Assembly (NCBI GenBank): GCA_017561105.1
Contig: JAFZDR010000019.1
Location: forward strand, 1-8,341
From: Alistipes sp.
GTDB taxonomy: Bacteria > Bacteroidota > Bacteroidia > Bacteroidales > Rikenellaceae
Reading direction: 5' to 3'
Length of the DNA stretch: 8,341 nt
The translations under genes were made by a program, and so were the position numbers. The notes under the pieces were generated by a model. It searched no databases, was not told the DNA's origin, and saw nothing but the letters and a program-made list of their open reading frames with translations. Below, one piece after another: positions 1 through 5,898 of this stretch. The number at the start of each line of letters is the position of its first letter. The stretch's first letter is position 1.

Positions 1-430
1 CATCTTCGAGGTTAAGCGTCCAGAGGTTGATGCAACAATCGTTGCACAGACTATCGCTCGCCAGCTCGAGGGTCGTGTATCGTACCGCCGCGCTATCAAG
101 ACAGCAATCGCATCTACAATGCGTGCAGGTGCAGAGGGTATCAAGGTTCAGATTTCAGGTCGTGTAGGTGGCGCCGAGATGGCACGCTCAGAGACCATAA
201 AGGAGGGCCGTATTCCATTGCACACATTCCGCGCAGATGTAGACTACTGCTTGGCAGTAGCAGTAACAAAGGTTGGTACCCTCGGTATCAAGACTTGGAT
301 CTGCCACGGCACAGTATATGGCAAGCGTGATTTGTTCGAGATCGCAGGTGCATCACAGCAGCAGCGTCCACAGCAGGGCGGCAACCGCAAGGGTGGCGCT
401 CCACGCAGAAATCGCAAAAATAACAAATAG
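1..430 (+). CDS. rpsC: 30S ribosomal protein S3 (uS3), 3' part
   Basis: The gene enters from the left edge; the reading frame is open from base 2 and 142 codons are visible of a protein usually near 220-250 residues. S3 sits on the head of the 30S subunit at the mRNA entry channel. The visible part is the S3 C-terminal domain: the stretch around [18 protein letters not shown], then [20 protein letters not shown], then [15 protein letters not shown] and [17 protein letters not shown] all match the family closely. It ends in a low-complexity basic tail of Gln, Arg, Gly, Lys and Asn (about the last 25 residues), likely disordered and rRNA-binding. The next gene, rplP, follows after 30 nt, the usual order in the S10 operon. 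The N-terminal KH domain lies outside the window. Confidence 0.97.
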   Translation, partial: IFEVKRPEVDATIVAQTIARQLEGRVSYRRAIKTAIASTMRAGAEGIKVQISGRVGGAEMARSETIKEGRIPLHTFRADVDYCLAVAVTKVGTLGIKTWICHGTVYGKRDLFEIAGASQQQRPQQGGNRKGGAPRRNRKNNK

Positions 431-460
431 TAAGTAGTACCTTTTAAAAGCAAAACAATT

Positions 461-892
461 ATGTTACAGCCAAAGAAGACCAAATTTAGAAGAATGCAAA
501 AGGGTCGTATGAAGGGTGTTGCTCAGAGAGGTAACCAACTTGCATACGGATCGTTCGGCATCAAGGCTCTCGAGAGCTCTTGGATTACAGGCCGCCAGAT
601 TGAGGCAGCGCGTCAGGCGATCACCCGTTATATGAAGCGTGAGGGACAGATCTGGATCCGCATCTTCCCTGATAAGCCAATCACCAAGAAGCCTGCAGAG
701 GTTCGTATGGGTAAGGGTAAGGGTAATCCAGAAGGATTCGTAGCACCTATCACTCCGGGCCGTATCTTGTTCGAGGCAGAGGGTGTACCAATGGAGATTG
801 CAAAGGAGGCACTCCGTCTTGGAGCGCAGAAGTTGCCAATCACAGTTAAGTTTATTGTTCGCCGCGACTATGACGAGTCGACAGCATTGTAA
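461..892 (+). CDS. rplP: 50S ribosomal protein L16 (uL16)
   Basis: L16 binds 23S rRNA near the peptidyl-transferase centre and the A-site tRNA elbow. The 143-residue product has normal family length. It begins [19 protein letters not shown] and continues with the conserved [21 protein letters not shown] block (about residues 31-51), [18 protein letters not shown] (57-73) and [18 protein letters not shown] (80-97). The Arg at residue 82 in the [10 protein letters not shown] loop corresponds to the position hydroxylated in some bacteria; whether it is modified here is unknown. No Shine-Dalgarno sequence precedes the ATG; the upstream stretch is A-rich, as is common in Bacteroidota. Lies between rpsC and rpmC. 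Confidence 0.98.
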   Translation: MLQPKKTKFRRMQKGRMKGVAQRGNQLAYGSFGIKALESSWITGRQIEAARQAITRYMKREGQIWIRIFPDKPITKKPAEVRMGKGKGNPEGFVAPITPGRILFEAEGVPMEIAKEALRLGAQKLPITVKFIVRRDYDESTAL

Positions 893-894
893 AA

Positions 895-901
895 AAGGAG
901 G
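895..901 (+). promoter_or_regulatory. Strong Shine-Dalgarno site for rpmC
   Basis: A perfect AAGGAGG lies 10 nt before the rpmC ATG and only 2 nt after the rplP stop codon. Most genes in this window lack such a site, in keeping with Bacteroidota, so a full-strength site is notable and supports the chosen start at 912. Confidence 0.8.
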
Positions 902-911
902 ATTATAGATT

Positions 912-1094
912 ATGAAAACAGCTGAAATTAAGGAGATGTCAGTTCAGGACTTGCAGGAGCGCGTAGCTTCAGAGAAGGCTCGTCTTGCAACTATGAAGGT
1001 TCAACACGCCGTTTCGCCAGTCGAGAATCCTTCGGAAATTAAGAAAACCCGCAGAGATATAGCTCGTATGCTGACAGTTCTGCGCCAAAAATAA
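912..1094 (+). CDS. rpmC: 50S ribosomal protein L29 (uL29)
   Basis: L29 is a small two-helix protein near the polypeptide exit tunnel, beside L23, where it contributes to the docking surface for nascent-chain factors. The 60-residue product is of usual length. It has the family pattern: an N-terminal helix (EIKEMSVQDLQERVASEKAR, about residues 5-24) and a C-terminal helix with NPSEIKKTRRDIARMLTVL (39-57), which together form the antiparallel coiled coil. The start is supported by an AAGGAGG 10 nt upstream. It follows rplP by 19 nt and precedes rpsQ by 10 nt. Confidence 0.97.
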   Translation: MKTAEIKEMSVQDLQERVASEKARLATMKVQHAVSPVENPSEIKKTRRDIARMLTVLRQK

Positions 1095-1104
1095 GAATTG
1101 AACT

Positions 1105-1359
1105 ATGGAAAGAAATCTTAGAAAAGAGCGTATCGGAGTAGTTGTCAGCACCAAGATGGAGAAGACCATCGTAGTGGCAGTTGCTCGTAAGGTAAAGCAC
1201 CCAATCTATGGTAAGTTCGTGAACAAGACCACAAAGTTTGCTGCTGAGTGCCTTGACACAACTGTAAACGAGGGTGATACAGTGCGCATTATGGAGACTC
1301 GCCCGTTGAGCAAAACGAAGCGTTGGAGATTAGTAGAAATTATTGAAAGAGCTAAGTAA
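1105..1359 (+). CDS. rpsQ: 30S ribosomal protein S17 (uS17)
   Basis: S17 is a primary 16S rRNA-binding protein with an OB fold, needed for early 30S assembly. The 84-residue product has normal length. The N-terminal [19 protein letters not shown] (residues 3-21) is the first strand pair; the signature near the end, [20 protein letters not shown] (57-76), is fully conserved in form. Between them, [15 protein letters not shown] (31-45) is the conserved central segment. Only 10 nt separate it from rpmC, and rplN begins 2 nt after its stop, so the two are probably translationally coupled. Confidence 0.98.
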   Translation: MERNLRKERIGVVVSTKMEKTIVVAVARKVKHPIYGKFVNKTTKFAAECLDTTVNEGDTVRIMETRPLSKTKRWRLVEIIERAK

Positions 1360-1361
1360 TT

Positions 1362-1727
1362 ATGATACAGCAAGAAAGCAGACTCACAGTAGCCGATAAC
1401 AGTGGTGCAAAGGAGGTACTTTGTATCCGAGTACTTGGCGGTACAAAGCGTCGTTATGCTTCAATCGGCGACAAGATTGTAGTGGCTGTTAAGAGCGCAA
1501 GCCCATCTGGCGATGTAAAGAAGGGTGCAGTGTCTAAGGCAGTCGTAGTAAGAACAAAAAAGGAGATTCGACGTGCAAACGGATCATACATCCGTTTCGA
1601 TGACAATGCCGTAGTCCTTCTTAACAACCAGGGTGAGATGCGTGGTACTCGTATCTTTGGTCCAGTAGCTCGTGAGCTTCGTGACCAGTATATGAAGATC
1701 ATCTCTCTCGCACCGGAAGTATTGTAA
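1362..1727 (+). CDS. rplN: 50S ribosomal protein L14 (uL14)
   Basis: L14 sits at the 30S-50S interface, contacts 16S rRNA through an intersubunit bridge, and is the binding site of the ribosome silencing factor RsfS. The 121-residue product is full length. Diagnostic blocks are [18 protein letters not shown] (residues 2-19), the central [19 protein letters not shown] (61-79) and [20 protein letters not shown] (81-100), followed by PVARELR. The ATG lies 2 nt after the rpsQ stop codon without a clear Shine-Dalgarno site, suggesting reinitiation by ribosomes finishing rpsQ. rplX follows after 22 nt. Confidence 0.98.
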   Translation: MIQQESRLTVADNSGAKEVLCIRVLGGTKRRYASIGDKIVVAVKSASPSGDVKKGAVSKAVVVRTKKEIRRANGSYIRFDDNAVVLLNNQGEMRGTRIFGPVARELRDQYMKIISLAPEVL

Positions 1728-1749
1728 TAATTAAAAAAGAGTACTTTAT

Positions 1750-2073
1750 ATGTCAGTGAAATTACATATTAAGAAAGGGGATATGGTAGTGGTTATCGCC
1801 GGTGACAATAAGGGCCAGCAGGGAAAGGTTCTCAAGGTTGAGACTTCTAAGCAGCGCGCTATTGTTGAGGGTGTAAATCTCGTGAAGAAGGCAACAAAGC
1901 CAAACGCACAGAATCCTCAGGGTGGAATCGTTGAGCAGGAGGCTGCGATTCACATCTCGAACTTGCAGTTGCTCGACCCTAAGAGTGGCAAGGCTACTCG
2001 TGTAGGTCGCAAGGCAAACGCAGAAGGTAAATTAGTTCGTTACGCTAAAAAATCAGGAGAGGAGATTAAATAA
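1750..2073 (+). CDS. rplX: 50S ribosomal protein L24 (uL24)
   Basis: L24 initiates 50S assembly by binding the 5' end of 23S rRNA and lies at the rim of the exit tunnel. The 107-residue product has normal length. A KOW motif is visible at about residues 7-35 ([20 protein letters not shown]), followed by [20 protein letters not shown] (40-59) and the [13 protein letters not shown] segment (65-77), all typical. The stop codon shares its last A with the ATG of rplE (TAATG). The last codons also carry AGGAG repeats that serve as the rplE ribosome-binding region, so the two genes are translationally coupled. Confidence 0.98.
   Translation: MSVKLHIKKGDMVVVIAGDNKGQQGKVLKVETSKQRAIVEGVNLVKKATKPNAQNPQGGIVEQEAAIHISNLQLLDPKSGKATRVGRKANAEGKLVRYAKKSGEEIK
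2055..2064 (+). promoter_or_regulatory. Shine-Dalgarno region for rplE inside rplX
   Basis: Two overlapping AGGAG copies (2055-2059 and 2060-2064) lie within the last codons of rplX, the nearer one 8 nt before the rplE ATG. Together with the TAATG stop/start overlap this supports the start at 2073 and translational coupling. Confidence 0.65.
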
Positions 2074-2633
2074 TGGCATACATTCCATCACTCAAGACAC
2101 AGTATAAGGAGCAGATCGTTCCTGCCCTTATGAAGGAGTTTGGATACAAGAGCATTATGCAGTGTCCTAAACTTGAAAAGATCGTTATCAACCAGGGTAT
2201 GGGCCAGGCAGTAGCCGACAAGAAGCTCATCGATGTAGCTCAGGAGGAGCTTACTCAGATAACAGGTCAGAAGGCAGTACAGACTAAGTCGCGTAAGGAT
2301 ATCTCGAACTTTAAGCTCCGTAAGGGTATGCCTATCGGTGTTCGTGTAACCCTCCGCGGTACTCGTATGTACGAGTTCTTGGAGCGTCTTATCGCTGTAG
2401 CCCTTCCACGAATCCGTGACTTCAAGGGTATCAACGAGAAGTTTGATGGTCGTGGTAACTACACACTCGGTATCACAGAGCAGATCATCTTCCCTGAGAT
2501 CGATATCGACAAGATTACAAAGATCTTCGGTATGGAGATCACATTCGTAACATCGGCACCAACCGACGAGGAGGCATACGCAATGCTTCGCGAGTTCGGT
2601 TTGCCATTCAAAAACGCTAAAAAGAATCAATAA
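2073..2633 (+). CDS. rplE: 50S ribosomal protein L5 (uL5)
   Basis: L5 binds 5S rRNA together with L18 and helps install it in the central protuberance; it also contacts P-site tRNA. The 186-residue product is slightly longer at both ends than the E. coli protein but normal for the family. Visible blocks are [17 protein letters not shown] (residues 31-47), the L5 signature region around [19 protein letters not shown] (67-85), [18 protein letters not shown] (89-106) and the C-terminal [19 protein letters not shown] (129-147). The start overlaps the rplX stop by one base. In E. coli the S8 repressor binds the mRNA near the start of rplE; no such structure was identified here by eye. Confidence 0.98.
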   Translation: MAYIPSLKTQYKEQIVPALMKEFGYKSIMQCPKLEKIVINQGMGQAVADKKLIDVAQEELTQITGQKAVQTKSRKDISNFKLRKGMPIGVRVTLRGTRMYEFLERLIAVALPRIRDFKGINEKFDGRGNYTLGITEQIIFPEIDIDKITKIFGMEITFVTSAPTDEEAYAMLREFGLPFKNAKKNQ

Positions 2634-2636
2634 GCT

Positions 2637-2933
2637 ATGGCAAAGGAATCAATGAAGGCACGCGAGGTAAAGCGTGAGAAGTTGGCTGCTCGTTATCAGC
2701 ACAAGCGTGACGAGATCGCAGCGCAGTTGAAAGCCGGCGAGATTGATCACGAGGAGGCGTGGATCGCTCTTTCGAAGCTCCCACGCAACGCAAACCCTAT
2801 CCGTCAGCACAACCGTTGTATGTTGACAGGTCGTCCAAAGGGTTACATGCGTCAGTTCGGCATCAGCCGTATCCAGTTCCGTGAGATGGCTTCTGCTGGT
2901 CTTATCCCAGGCGTTAAGAAGGCAAGCTGGTAG
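2637..2933 (+). CDS. rpsN: 30S ribosomal protein S14 (uS14), zinc-free long form
   Basis: S14 is a late-assembling protein of the 30S head close to the A site. The 98-residue product is the long form that does not bind zinc. The C-terminal core [20 protein letters not shown] (residues 48-67), then [20 protein letters not shown] (73-92) and KKASW, matches the family. Only a single cysteine (residue 61) is present instead of the CxxC pairs of the short zinc-binding type. It starts 3 nt after rplE. Unlike in most genomes it is not followed directly by rpsH: an intrinsic terminator begins about 20 nt after its stop codon. Confidence 0.98.
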   Translation: MAKESMKAREVKREKLAARYQHKRDEIAAQLKAGEIDHEEAWIALSKLPRNANPIRQHNRCMLTGRPKGYMRQFGISRIQFREMASAGLIPGVKKASW

Positions 2934-2952
2934 TCGATTACGACTTTTGTTC

Positions 2953-2985
2953 AAAGGTGTGTTCGTTTCGAACACACCTTTTTTT
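2953..2985 (+). terminator. Strong intrinsic terminator after rpsN
   Basis: A perfect 13-bp stem (2953-2965 pairing with 2969-2981, sequence AAAGGTGTGTTCG and its complement) closes a 3-nt TTT loop. It is followed by an uninterrupted run of seven T (2979-2985), the first three belonging to the stem. It lies 19 nt after the rpsN stop and should end most transcription of the upstream r-protein block. The complementary A-run on the left side (AAA) is short, so activity in the other direction is less clear. Confidence 0.93.
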
Positions 2986-3029
2986 GAAAATCATTCTGAT
3001 GAGTTCTTTTTGCACGAATCATCGGACAC

Positions 3030-3066
3030 CAAATTCCTCACATAGGCTTACTATGCTGCGGATTTG
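3030..3066. repeat. Imperfect hairpin in the intergenic region
   Basis: Bases 3030-3045 and 3051-3066 can pair with three mismatches around a 5-nt loop (GCTTA). The inner five pairs CATAG/CTATG are perfect. It stands directly upstream of the tandem array and shares the words AATTCCTCA-like and GCAC with it, so it may be a degenerate leading unit. No promoter or coding signal is attached to it. Confidence 0.45.
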
Positions 3067-3078
3067 TTGCCTCGCTTC

Positions 3079-3335
3079 GCACAAAAATAATCTCATCATC
3101 TCTGATTTTCGGTGGGTGTAGGTGCAACGCACAAAAATAACAGCACACTATGAATTTTCGGAGGAGGGGGTGTAGCCTTGCTTGGCACAAAATTTCCTCA
3201 ATCATCTCTGATTTTCTTTTGTAGTGGGCGGAAAAGCAAAATTTCCTCAATCATCCCTGATTTTCGTGTGAGGAGGGGTGGTGTAACGCGCAAAAATAAC
3301 AATACACTATGAATTTTCGGGCGGGTAGCACAAAA
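3079..3335 (+). repeat. Imperfect tandem array, period about 50 nt
   Basis: Units beginning GCACAAAA or a close variant start at 3079, 3129, 3185, 3236, 3288 and (truncated) 3328, giving spacings of 50, 56, 51, 52 and 40 nt. Each unit has an A-rich head, a middle ending in GATTTTC or GAATTTTC, and a G-rich tail (for example GGAGGAGGGGG). Two subtypes occur. In one, 3121-3161 and 3280-3320 agree over 41 nt with four differences. In the other, 3188-3216 and 3237-3265 agree over 29 nt with one difference, and 3092-3110 is a related partial copy. Middles of the second subtype contain the small hairpin AATCA-TCTC-TGATT. Units diverge too much and are too contiguous to be a CRISPR array. Function unknown. 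The rest of 2986-3402 holds nothing else supportable beyond the two terminators and a hairpin. Confidence 0.8.
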
Positions 3336-3338
3336 CTC

Positions 3339-3372
3339 AAAAAAAATAGCCGGGTATCGTTTTCGATACCCG
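3339..3372 (-). terminator. Intrinsic terminator of the DUF975 gene
   Basis: A perfect 9-bp stem (3351-3359 with 3364-3372, CGGGTATCG and its complement) with a 4-nt loop lies 30 nt beyond the stop codon of the minus-strand gene. On the minus strand it is followed, after GCTA, by eight T (the plus-strand A-run 3339-3346). There is no T-run on the plus-strand side, so it acts on the minus strand. Confidence 0.87.
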
Positions 3373-3402
3373 ACCATAAAAGATAATTGGCAAGTGGTCT
3401 GC

Positions 3403-4068
3403 TTAGCAAGCCGTTGGAGTGTAGTCGGCCTTTACCTCCTCGTAGAACTTCGCCAATACAGCCTGATAGTATGGTACCAACCAGAGAAGTGGAATACCCA
3501 AAGCCAAGATTGACAACAATGCAAAGCCCATATATCCCAACATTATAAGGAATAGATCCATCTTGTGACCCTTCATCATCTTCATACTCTCGTTAATAGC
3601 CTGGTTAGCTGAGAGCTCCGGGTTATCAACCAGGATAAATGGAGCAAGAGAATATGCCAAGCTCTTAATAATACCCGGCACGATAAGAAGGAGTGACCAA
3701 AGGAGGGTGAATATATACATTAACAGATAGACACCAATCGACTTACCATAATATGGTTTCGAGAAGCACTTGAACAGACCTCCGACATAGAGTTTATGCT
3801 CGCCACGAACAAAGTGCAGGAACATCTTTATTGATGCAAATACTATCGGGTAGACAAGCAGAAAAGTTGTAAGGAGTGAGAATACCTGTCCCAAAATAGT
3901 CTCGCCTGGCTCGTCAATAGGTCCGCCTACAAACATTCCGAGAAGGAGTGATACAAGCGCGATAGCGAACATAATCAGGTAGAGTACCATTGCCACGCCC
4001 ACAGCCGAGCCCCAATTACCCTTCATCAATGCGAGAGTCTCTTGTCTAATTGCAGAATTTGTTTTCAT
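3403..4068 (-). CDS. DUF975-family integral membrane protein
   Basis: This 221-residue protein of unknown function resembles the DUF975 family. The N-terminal ALMKGNWGSAVGVAMVLYL (about residues 13-31) leads into the first hydrophobic segment (about 21-47). A second spans about 57-85, a third long one about 110-146 interrupted by the family's VPGIIKSLAYS (130-140), and a fourth about 170-202. The most conserved block, VDNPELSANQAINESMKMMK (147-166) followed by GHKMDLF, is characteristic, as is the end of the last helix, LLWLVPYYQAVLAKFYE (194-210). It acts in the cytoplasmic membrane; no substrate or partner is known to me. It lies alone, facing the r-protein genes, with its own terminator and a candidate promoter about 300 nt upstream. 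Its position between rpsN and rpsH is unusual and suggests insertion into the cluster; nothing ties it to ribosome function. Family call from recall of conserved motifs. Confidence 0.88.
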   Translation of the reverse strand: MKTNSAIRQETLALMKGNWGSAVGVAMVLYLIMFAIALVSLLLGMFVGGPIDEPGETILGQVFSLLTTFLLVYPIVFASIKMFLHFVRGEHKLYVGGLFKCFSKPYYGKSIGVYLLMYIFTLLWSLLLIVPGIIKSLAYSLAPFILVDNPELSANQAINESMKMMKGHKMDLFLIMLGYMGFALLSILALGIPLLWLVPYYQAVLAKFYEEVKADYTPTAC

Positions 4069-4120
4069 AGTAGTAAAGTTTTTGTTCTATAGACCTCTAA
4101 TAGAATATTCCTAAAATAAG

Positions 4121-4324
4121 AAAGTGTGAGGTCTATTAGTCTATCTGACACGAGGCCCTGGAATTGCCTTTATCACAAATAAACAAACCCCACACCCGTA
4201 TTGGCAAGTATATGGCAATAGCGATGCCATAAACACCAAATACAAGGGTGATGAGTGTGTTGCTCTCCTTGTGATAAGTGAAATTTTCCAGATTTCGTGT
4301 CAAGGATAAAAGCTAATACACTTT
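4121..4324. repeat. Long imperfect palindrome (foldback) of about 204 nt
   Basis: The two arms share, in the same order and opposite orientation, AAAGTGT (4121-4127 / 4318-4324), ATTAG, TATC, TGACACGA (4146-4153 / 4295-4302), CTGGAA, TATCACAA (4171-4178 / 4269-4276), ACCC..GTATT, and a central TATGGCA/TGCCATA (4211-4217 / 4225-4231). Matching blocks are separated by small unequal spacers, so the arms are diverged. It lies between the candidate promoter and start codon of the DUF975 gene, so its transcript would form a long rod. It could be a decayed miniature inverted-repeat element, a structured 5' UTR, or a small rod-shaped RNA. No target-site duplication is seen next to the ends. Confidence 0.7.
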
Positions 4325-4365
4325 CATCAATAATAAAATGTCTGCGACCCAAAAGGACTGCACTA

Positions 4366-4397
4366 CAAAGTTAAAAACTTATTTTTATTTTCGCAAT
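4366..4397 (-). promoter_or_regulatory. Candidate Bacteroidota promoter toward the DUF975 gene
   Basis: Read on the minus strand, TAACTTTG (plus 4366-4373) matches the -7 consensus TAnnTTTG exactly, and ATTG (plus 4394-4397) matches three of four bases of the -33 TTTG, with a 20-nt spacer. Transcription would start near 4358-4361 and run about 290 nt, through the foldback, before the DUF975 ATG. A nearer match to this consensus was not found. Confidence 0.55.
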
Positions 4398-4478
4398 AGA
4401 TTGCCGGAAAATGAGTGCATAAAACGAATATATATTCTCTTTAGCGACTCGAGGTTAGCCTAAAAAATCGCGTAATTG

Positions 4479-4510
4479 TTTGGTAGAGTGAGAAATAATG
4501 TTTATCTTTG
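4479..4510 (+). promoter_or_regulatory. Bacteroidota-type promoter of the rpsH-secY unit
   Basis: TTTG at 4479-4482, a 20-nt spacer and TATCTTTG at 4503-4510 match the phylum consensus TTTG-N19/20-TAnnTTTG in every defined position. Transcription would begin around 4514-4518, placing roughly 360 nt of leader before the rpsH start codon. It explains how the downstream half of the spc operon is expressed despite the terminator after rpsN. The sequence between this and the minus-strand promoter (4398-4478) shows nothing else recognisable. Confidence 0.85.
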
Positions 4511-4514
4511 CAGG

Positions 4515-4840
4515 CTTGAAAAAGTGAAGATGTCGTAAGACAATGAAATTTTAGCAACCGCCGATAGTGCTAAATACTTGGTGCTGATGGGGTTACGGCT
4601 TTGCAGAAGGAGGGTTCCGATATGGGAGTAGGTGCCGAAAGGTGCTTAAGAATGAATCGGAAAACCGCTTTCAGGGTCGGAAAGCGAGGGGGATACTTGG
4701 ATACGAAAGGTCTAAGTTTCTGCCTTTCGGTTGTGAAAGATAGTGGATTTTTGAAAAATAAGTGCCTTGTTTCGAGGTGAAGCGGTCGAAAACGACGAGT
4801 TTGAGGCTGTGAAAGTGAGAGACGGGTGCGAAAATAGATA
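4515..4840 (+). ncRNA. Putative structured leader RNA upstream of rpsH
   Basis: The transcript from the promoter just upstream contains several compact pairings. They are TGTC-GTAA-GACA (4531-4542); a 7-bp stem TTTAGCA/TGCTAAA (4550-4556 with 4568-4574); a 7-bp stem TTCCGAT/ATCGGAA (4615-4621 with 4656-4662) enclosing an 8-bp hairpin with a GAAA tetraloop (4629-4648); CGCTTTC/GAAAGCG (4666-4672 with 4680-4686); and CCTTG/CGAGG (4765-4769 with 4773-4777). Between these lies a candidate H-type pseudoknot: 4696-4701 with 4711-4716, and 4704-4710 with 4723-4729. CTTTC at 4724-4728 can instead pair with GAAAG at 4735-4739, a possible switch. I do not recognise a known family. It may be an rpsH leader read through into the operon (no terminator is seen before rpsH) or a processed separate RNA. 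An AT-rich tail (4841-4878) with repeated TTTTTAA separates it from the rpsH ATG. Exact ends are inferred. Confidence 0.55.
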
Positions 4841-4878
4841 ACTAATTTTTAATTTTTAACTTTTAATTCTTTACAGTT

Positions 4879-5271
4879 ATGACAGATCCAATTGCGGATT
4901 TTTTGACGAGAATTAGAAACGCAGTGAAAGCCAACCACAAGGTGGTTGTAGCTCCTGGCTCAAAAATTAAAGAGGCCATCACTCGAATTCTCTTCGAGCA
5001 GGGTTACATCCTTGCTTACAAGTTTGACAAGGATGAGAAGGGTCACCCAATCATCAAGGTTGCATTGAAGTGGAACGGTAAGACAAACGCTATCAAGGAT
5101 TTGAAGCGTGTATCGCGTCCAGGTTTGCGTCAGTACTCTTCGGTAGCTGACATGCCACGCGTGTTGAACGGTCTCGGCACTGCAATCGTTTCGACATCTA
5201 AGGGTATCATGACAGGCGCACAGGCTGTTCGTGAGAATGTAGGTGGCGAGGTATTGTGTTACATTTATTAA
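4879..5271 (+). CDS. rpsH: 30S ribosomal protein S8 (uS8)
   Basis: S8 binds helix 21 of 16S rRNA and organises the 30S platform; in E. coli it also represses the spc operon by binding its mRNA. The 130-residue product is full length. Diagnostic parts are DPIADFLTRIRNAVKANH (residues 3-20), then LKRVSRPGLRQY (75-86) and the C-terminal GLGTAIVSTSKGIMTGAQAV (98-117) followed by NVGGEVLCYIY. The STSKG motif (105-109) is intact. No Shine-Dalgarno site precedes the ATG; the leader just upstream is T- and A-rich. It is the first gene after the break in the cluster and probably the first of its own transcript. That makes feedback by S8 on its own leader an attractive but untested idea. Confidence 0.98.
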   Translation: MTDPIADFLTRIRNAVKANHKVVVAPGSKIKEAITRILFEQGYILAYKFDKDEKGHPIIKVALKWNGKTNAIKDLKRVSRPGLRQYSSVADMPRVLNGLGTAIVSTSKGIMTGAQAVRENVGGEVLCYIY

Positions 5272-5293
5272 TCATTAAAAAACCAAAACAAAA

Positions 5294-5881
5294 ATGTCAA
5301 GAATTGGTAAATTACCTGTAATCTTACCTGCCGGTGTTGAGGTAACAATCGCAGCGGACAATACGGTAAGCGTGAAAGGGCCACTTGGGACACTGAGCCA
5401 GAAGGTTGACTCAGATATTACTGTTGAGGTCGGTACAGCTATCTCGAAGGAGAGCGGTGCGGAGGTTCCTGCAGTGATTGTCACTCGCCCAACAAACCAA
5501 CCGCGTCATCGCTCTTTGCACGGTCTTTATCGTGCGCTCATCAATAACATGGTTATTGGTGTATCGAAGGGCTATGAGATCAAGCAGGAGTTGGTAGGTG
5601 TAGGTTTCAAGGCAGAGGTTAAGGGAGATGTTCTCGAGATGAGCCTTGGTTACTCACACGATACATATTTGAAGCTTCCAAAGGAGGTGACTGCAACTGC
5701 AGTAACCGAGAAGAAGGGTGCTCCTATCGTGACTTTGAAGAGCGCAGACAAGCAGCTCGTAGGTCAGGTAGCAGCAAAGCTCCGTTCGTTGCGTAAGCCT
5801 GAGCCATATAAGGGTAAGGGTATTAAGTTCGTAGGCGAGGTAATCCGTCGTAAGGCTGGTAAGTCTGCTAACGCTAAATAA
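5294..5881 (+). CDS. rplF: 50S ribosomal protein L6 (uL6)
   Basis: L6 binds 23S rRNA near the factor-binding site and the sarcin-ricin loop. The 195-residue product is a little longer than the usual 175-185. It has two related domains: the first from [17 protein letters not shown] to [20 protein letters not shown] (residues 74-93), the second from [11 protein letters not shown] (99-109) to the signature [20 protein letters not shown] (169-188). The extra length is a few residues around 50-62 and a short polar C-terminal tail. Two consecutive TAA codons end the gene, and the second overlaps the Shine-Dalgarno site of rplR. Confidence 0.98.
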   Translation: MSRIGKLPVILPAGVEVTIAADNTVSVKGPLGTLSQKVDSDITVEVGTAISKESGAEVPAVIVTRPTNQPRHRSLHGLYRALINNMVIGVSKGYEIKQELVGVGFKAEVKGDVLEMSLGYSHDTYLKLPKEVTATAVTEKKGAPIVTLKSADKQLVGQVAAKLRSLRKPEPYKGKGIKFVGEVIRRKAGKSANAK

Positions 5882-5883
5882 TA

Positions 5884-5890
5884 AAGGAGG
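5884..5890 (+). promoter_or_regulatory. Strong Shine-Dalgarno site for rplR
   Basis: A perfect AAGGAGG starts on the last base of the second of two TAA codons ending rplF and lies 8 nt before the rplR ATG. It fixes the start at 5899. Confidence 0.8.
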
Positions 5891-5898
5891 ATAAAGTT

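Noticed and set aside
3038..3250. 70-codon minus-strand frame over the tandem repeats
   Set aside because: It is composed of the repeat units themselves, has no plausible ribosome-binding site, and its sequence tracks the repeats rather than a protein family.
3079..3335. CRISPR array
   Set aside because: Units are contiguous, imperfect, of two subtypes and irregular length; there are no identical repeats separated by unique spacers and no cas genes nearby.
4089..4139. ATAGACCTC / GAGGTCTAT inverted repeat just upstream of the DUF975 gene as an operator
   Set aside because: It has a 30-nt spacer and an overlapping alternative pairing (CTAATAGA / TCTATTAG); no regulator gene is nearby and the role cannot be supported.
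4147..4320. Short hydrophobic reading frame on the minus strand through the foldback
   Set aside because: About 50 codons without an ATG in frame or an SD site; the inverted-repeat structure explains the sequence better.
4555..4786. Long-range pairings of the loop near 4557 with 4728-4733 or 4782-4786
   Set aside because: Both are only 5-6 bp, and matches of that length are expected by chance in an RNA of this size, so they are not claimed.
4515..4878. Group II intron, tmRNA, RNase P RNA or tRNA in the rpsH leader
   Set aside because: A GTGCG word occurs (4827-4831) but at the wrong end and without a domain V hairpin; no tmRNA GGGGCTGA start, no RNase P core words, and a TTCCGATA word is not flanked by a T-arm stem.
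3403..4878. Insertion sequence or transposon between rpsN and rpsH
   Set aside because: No transposase, integrase or matching terminal repeats with target duplications bracket the region.
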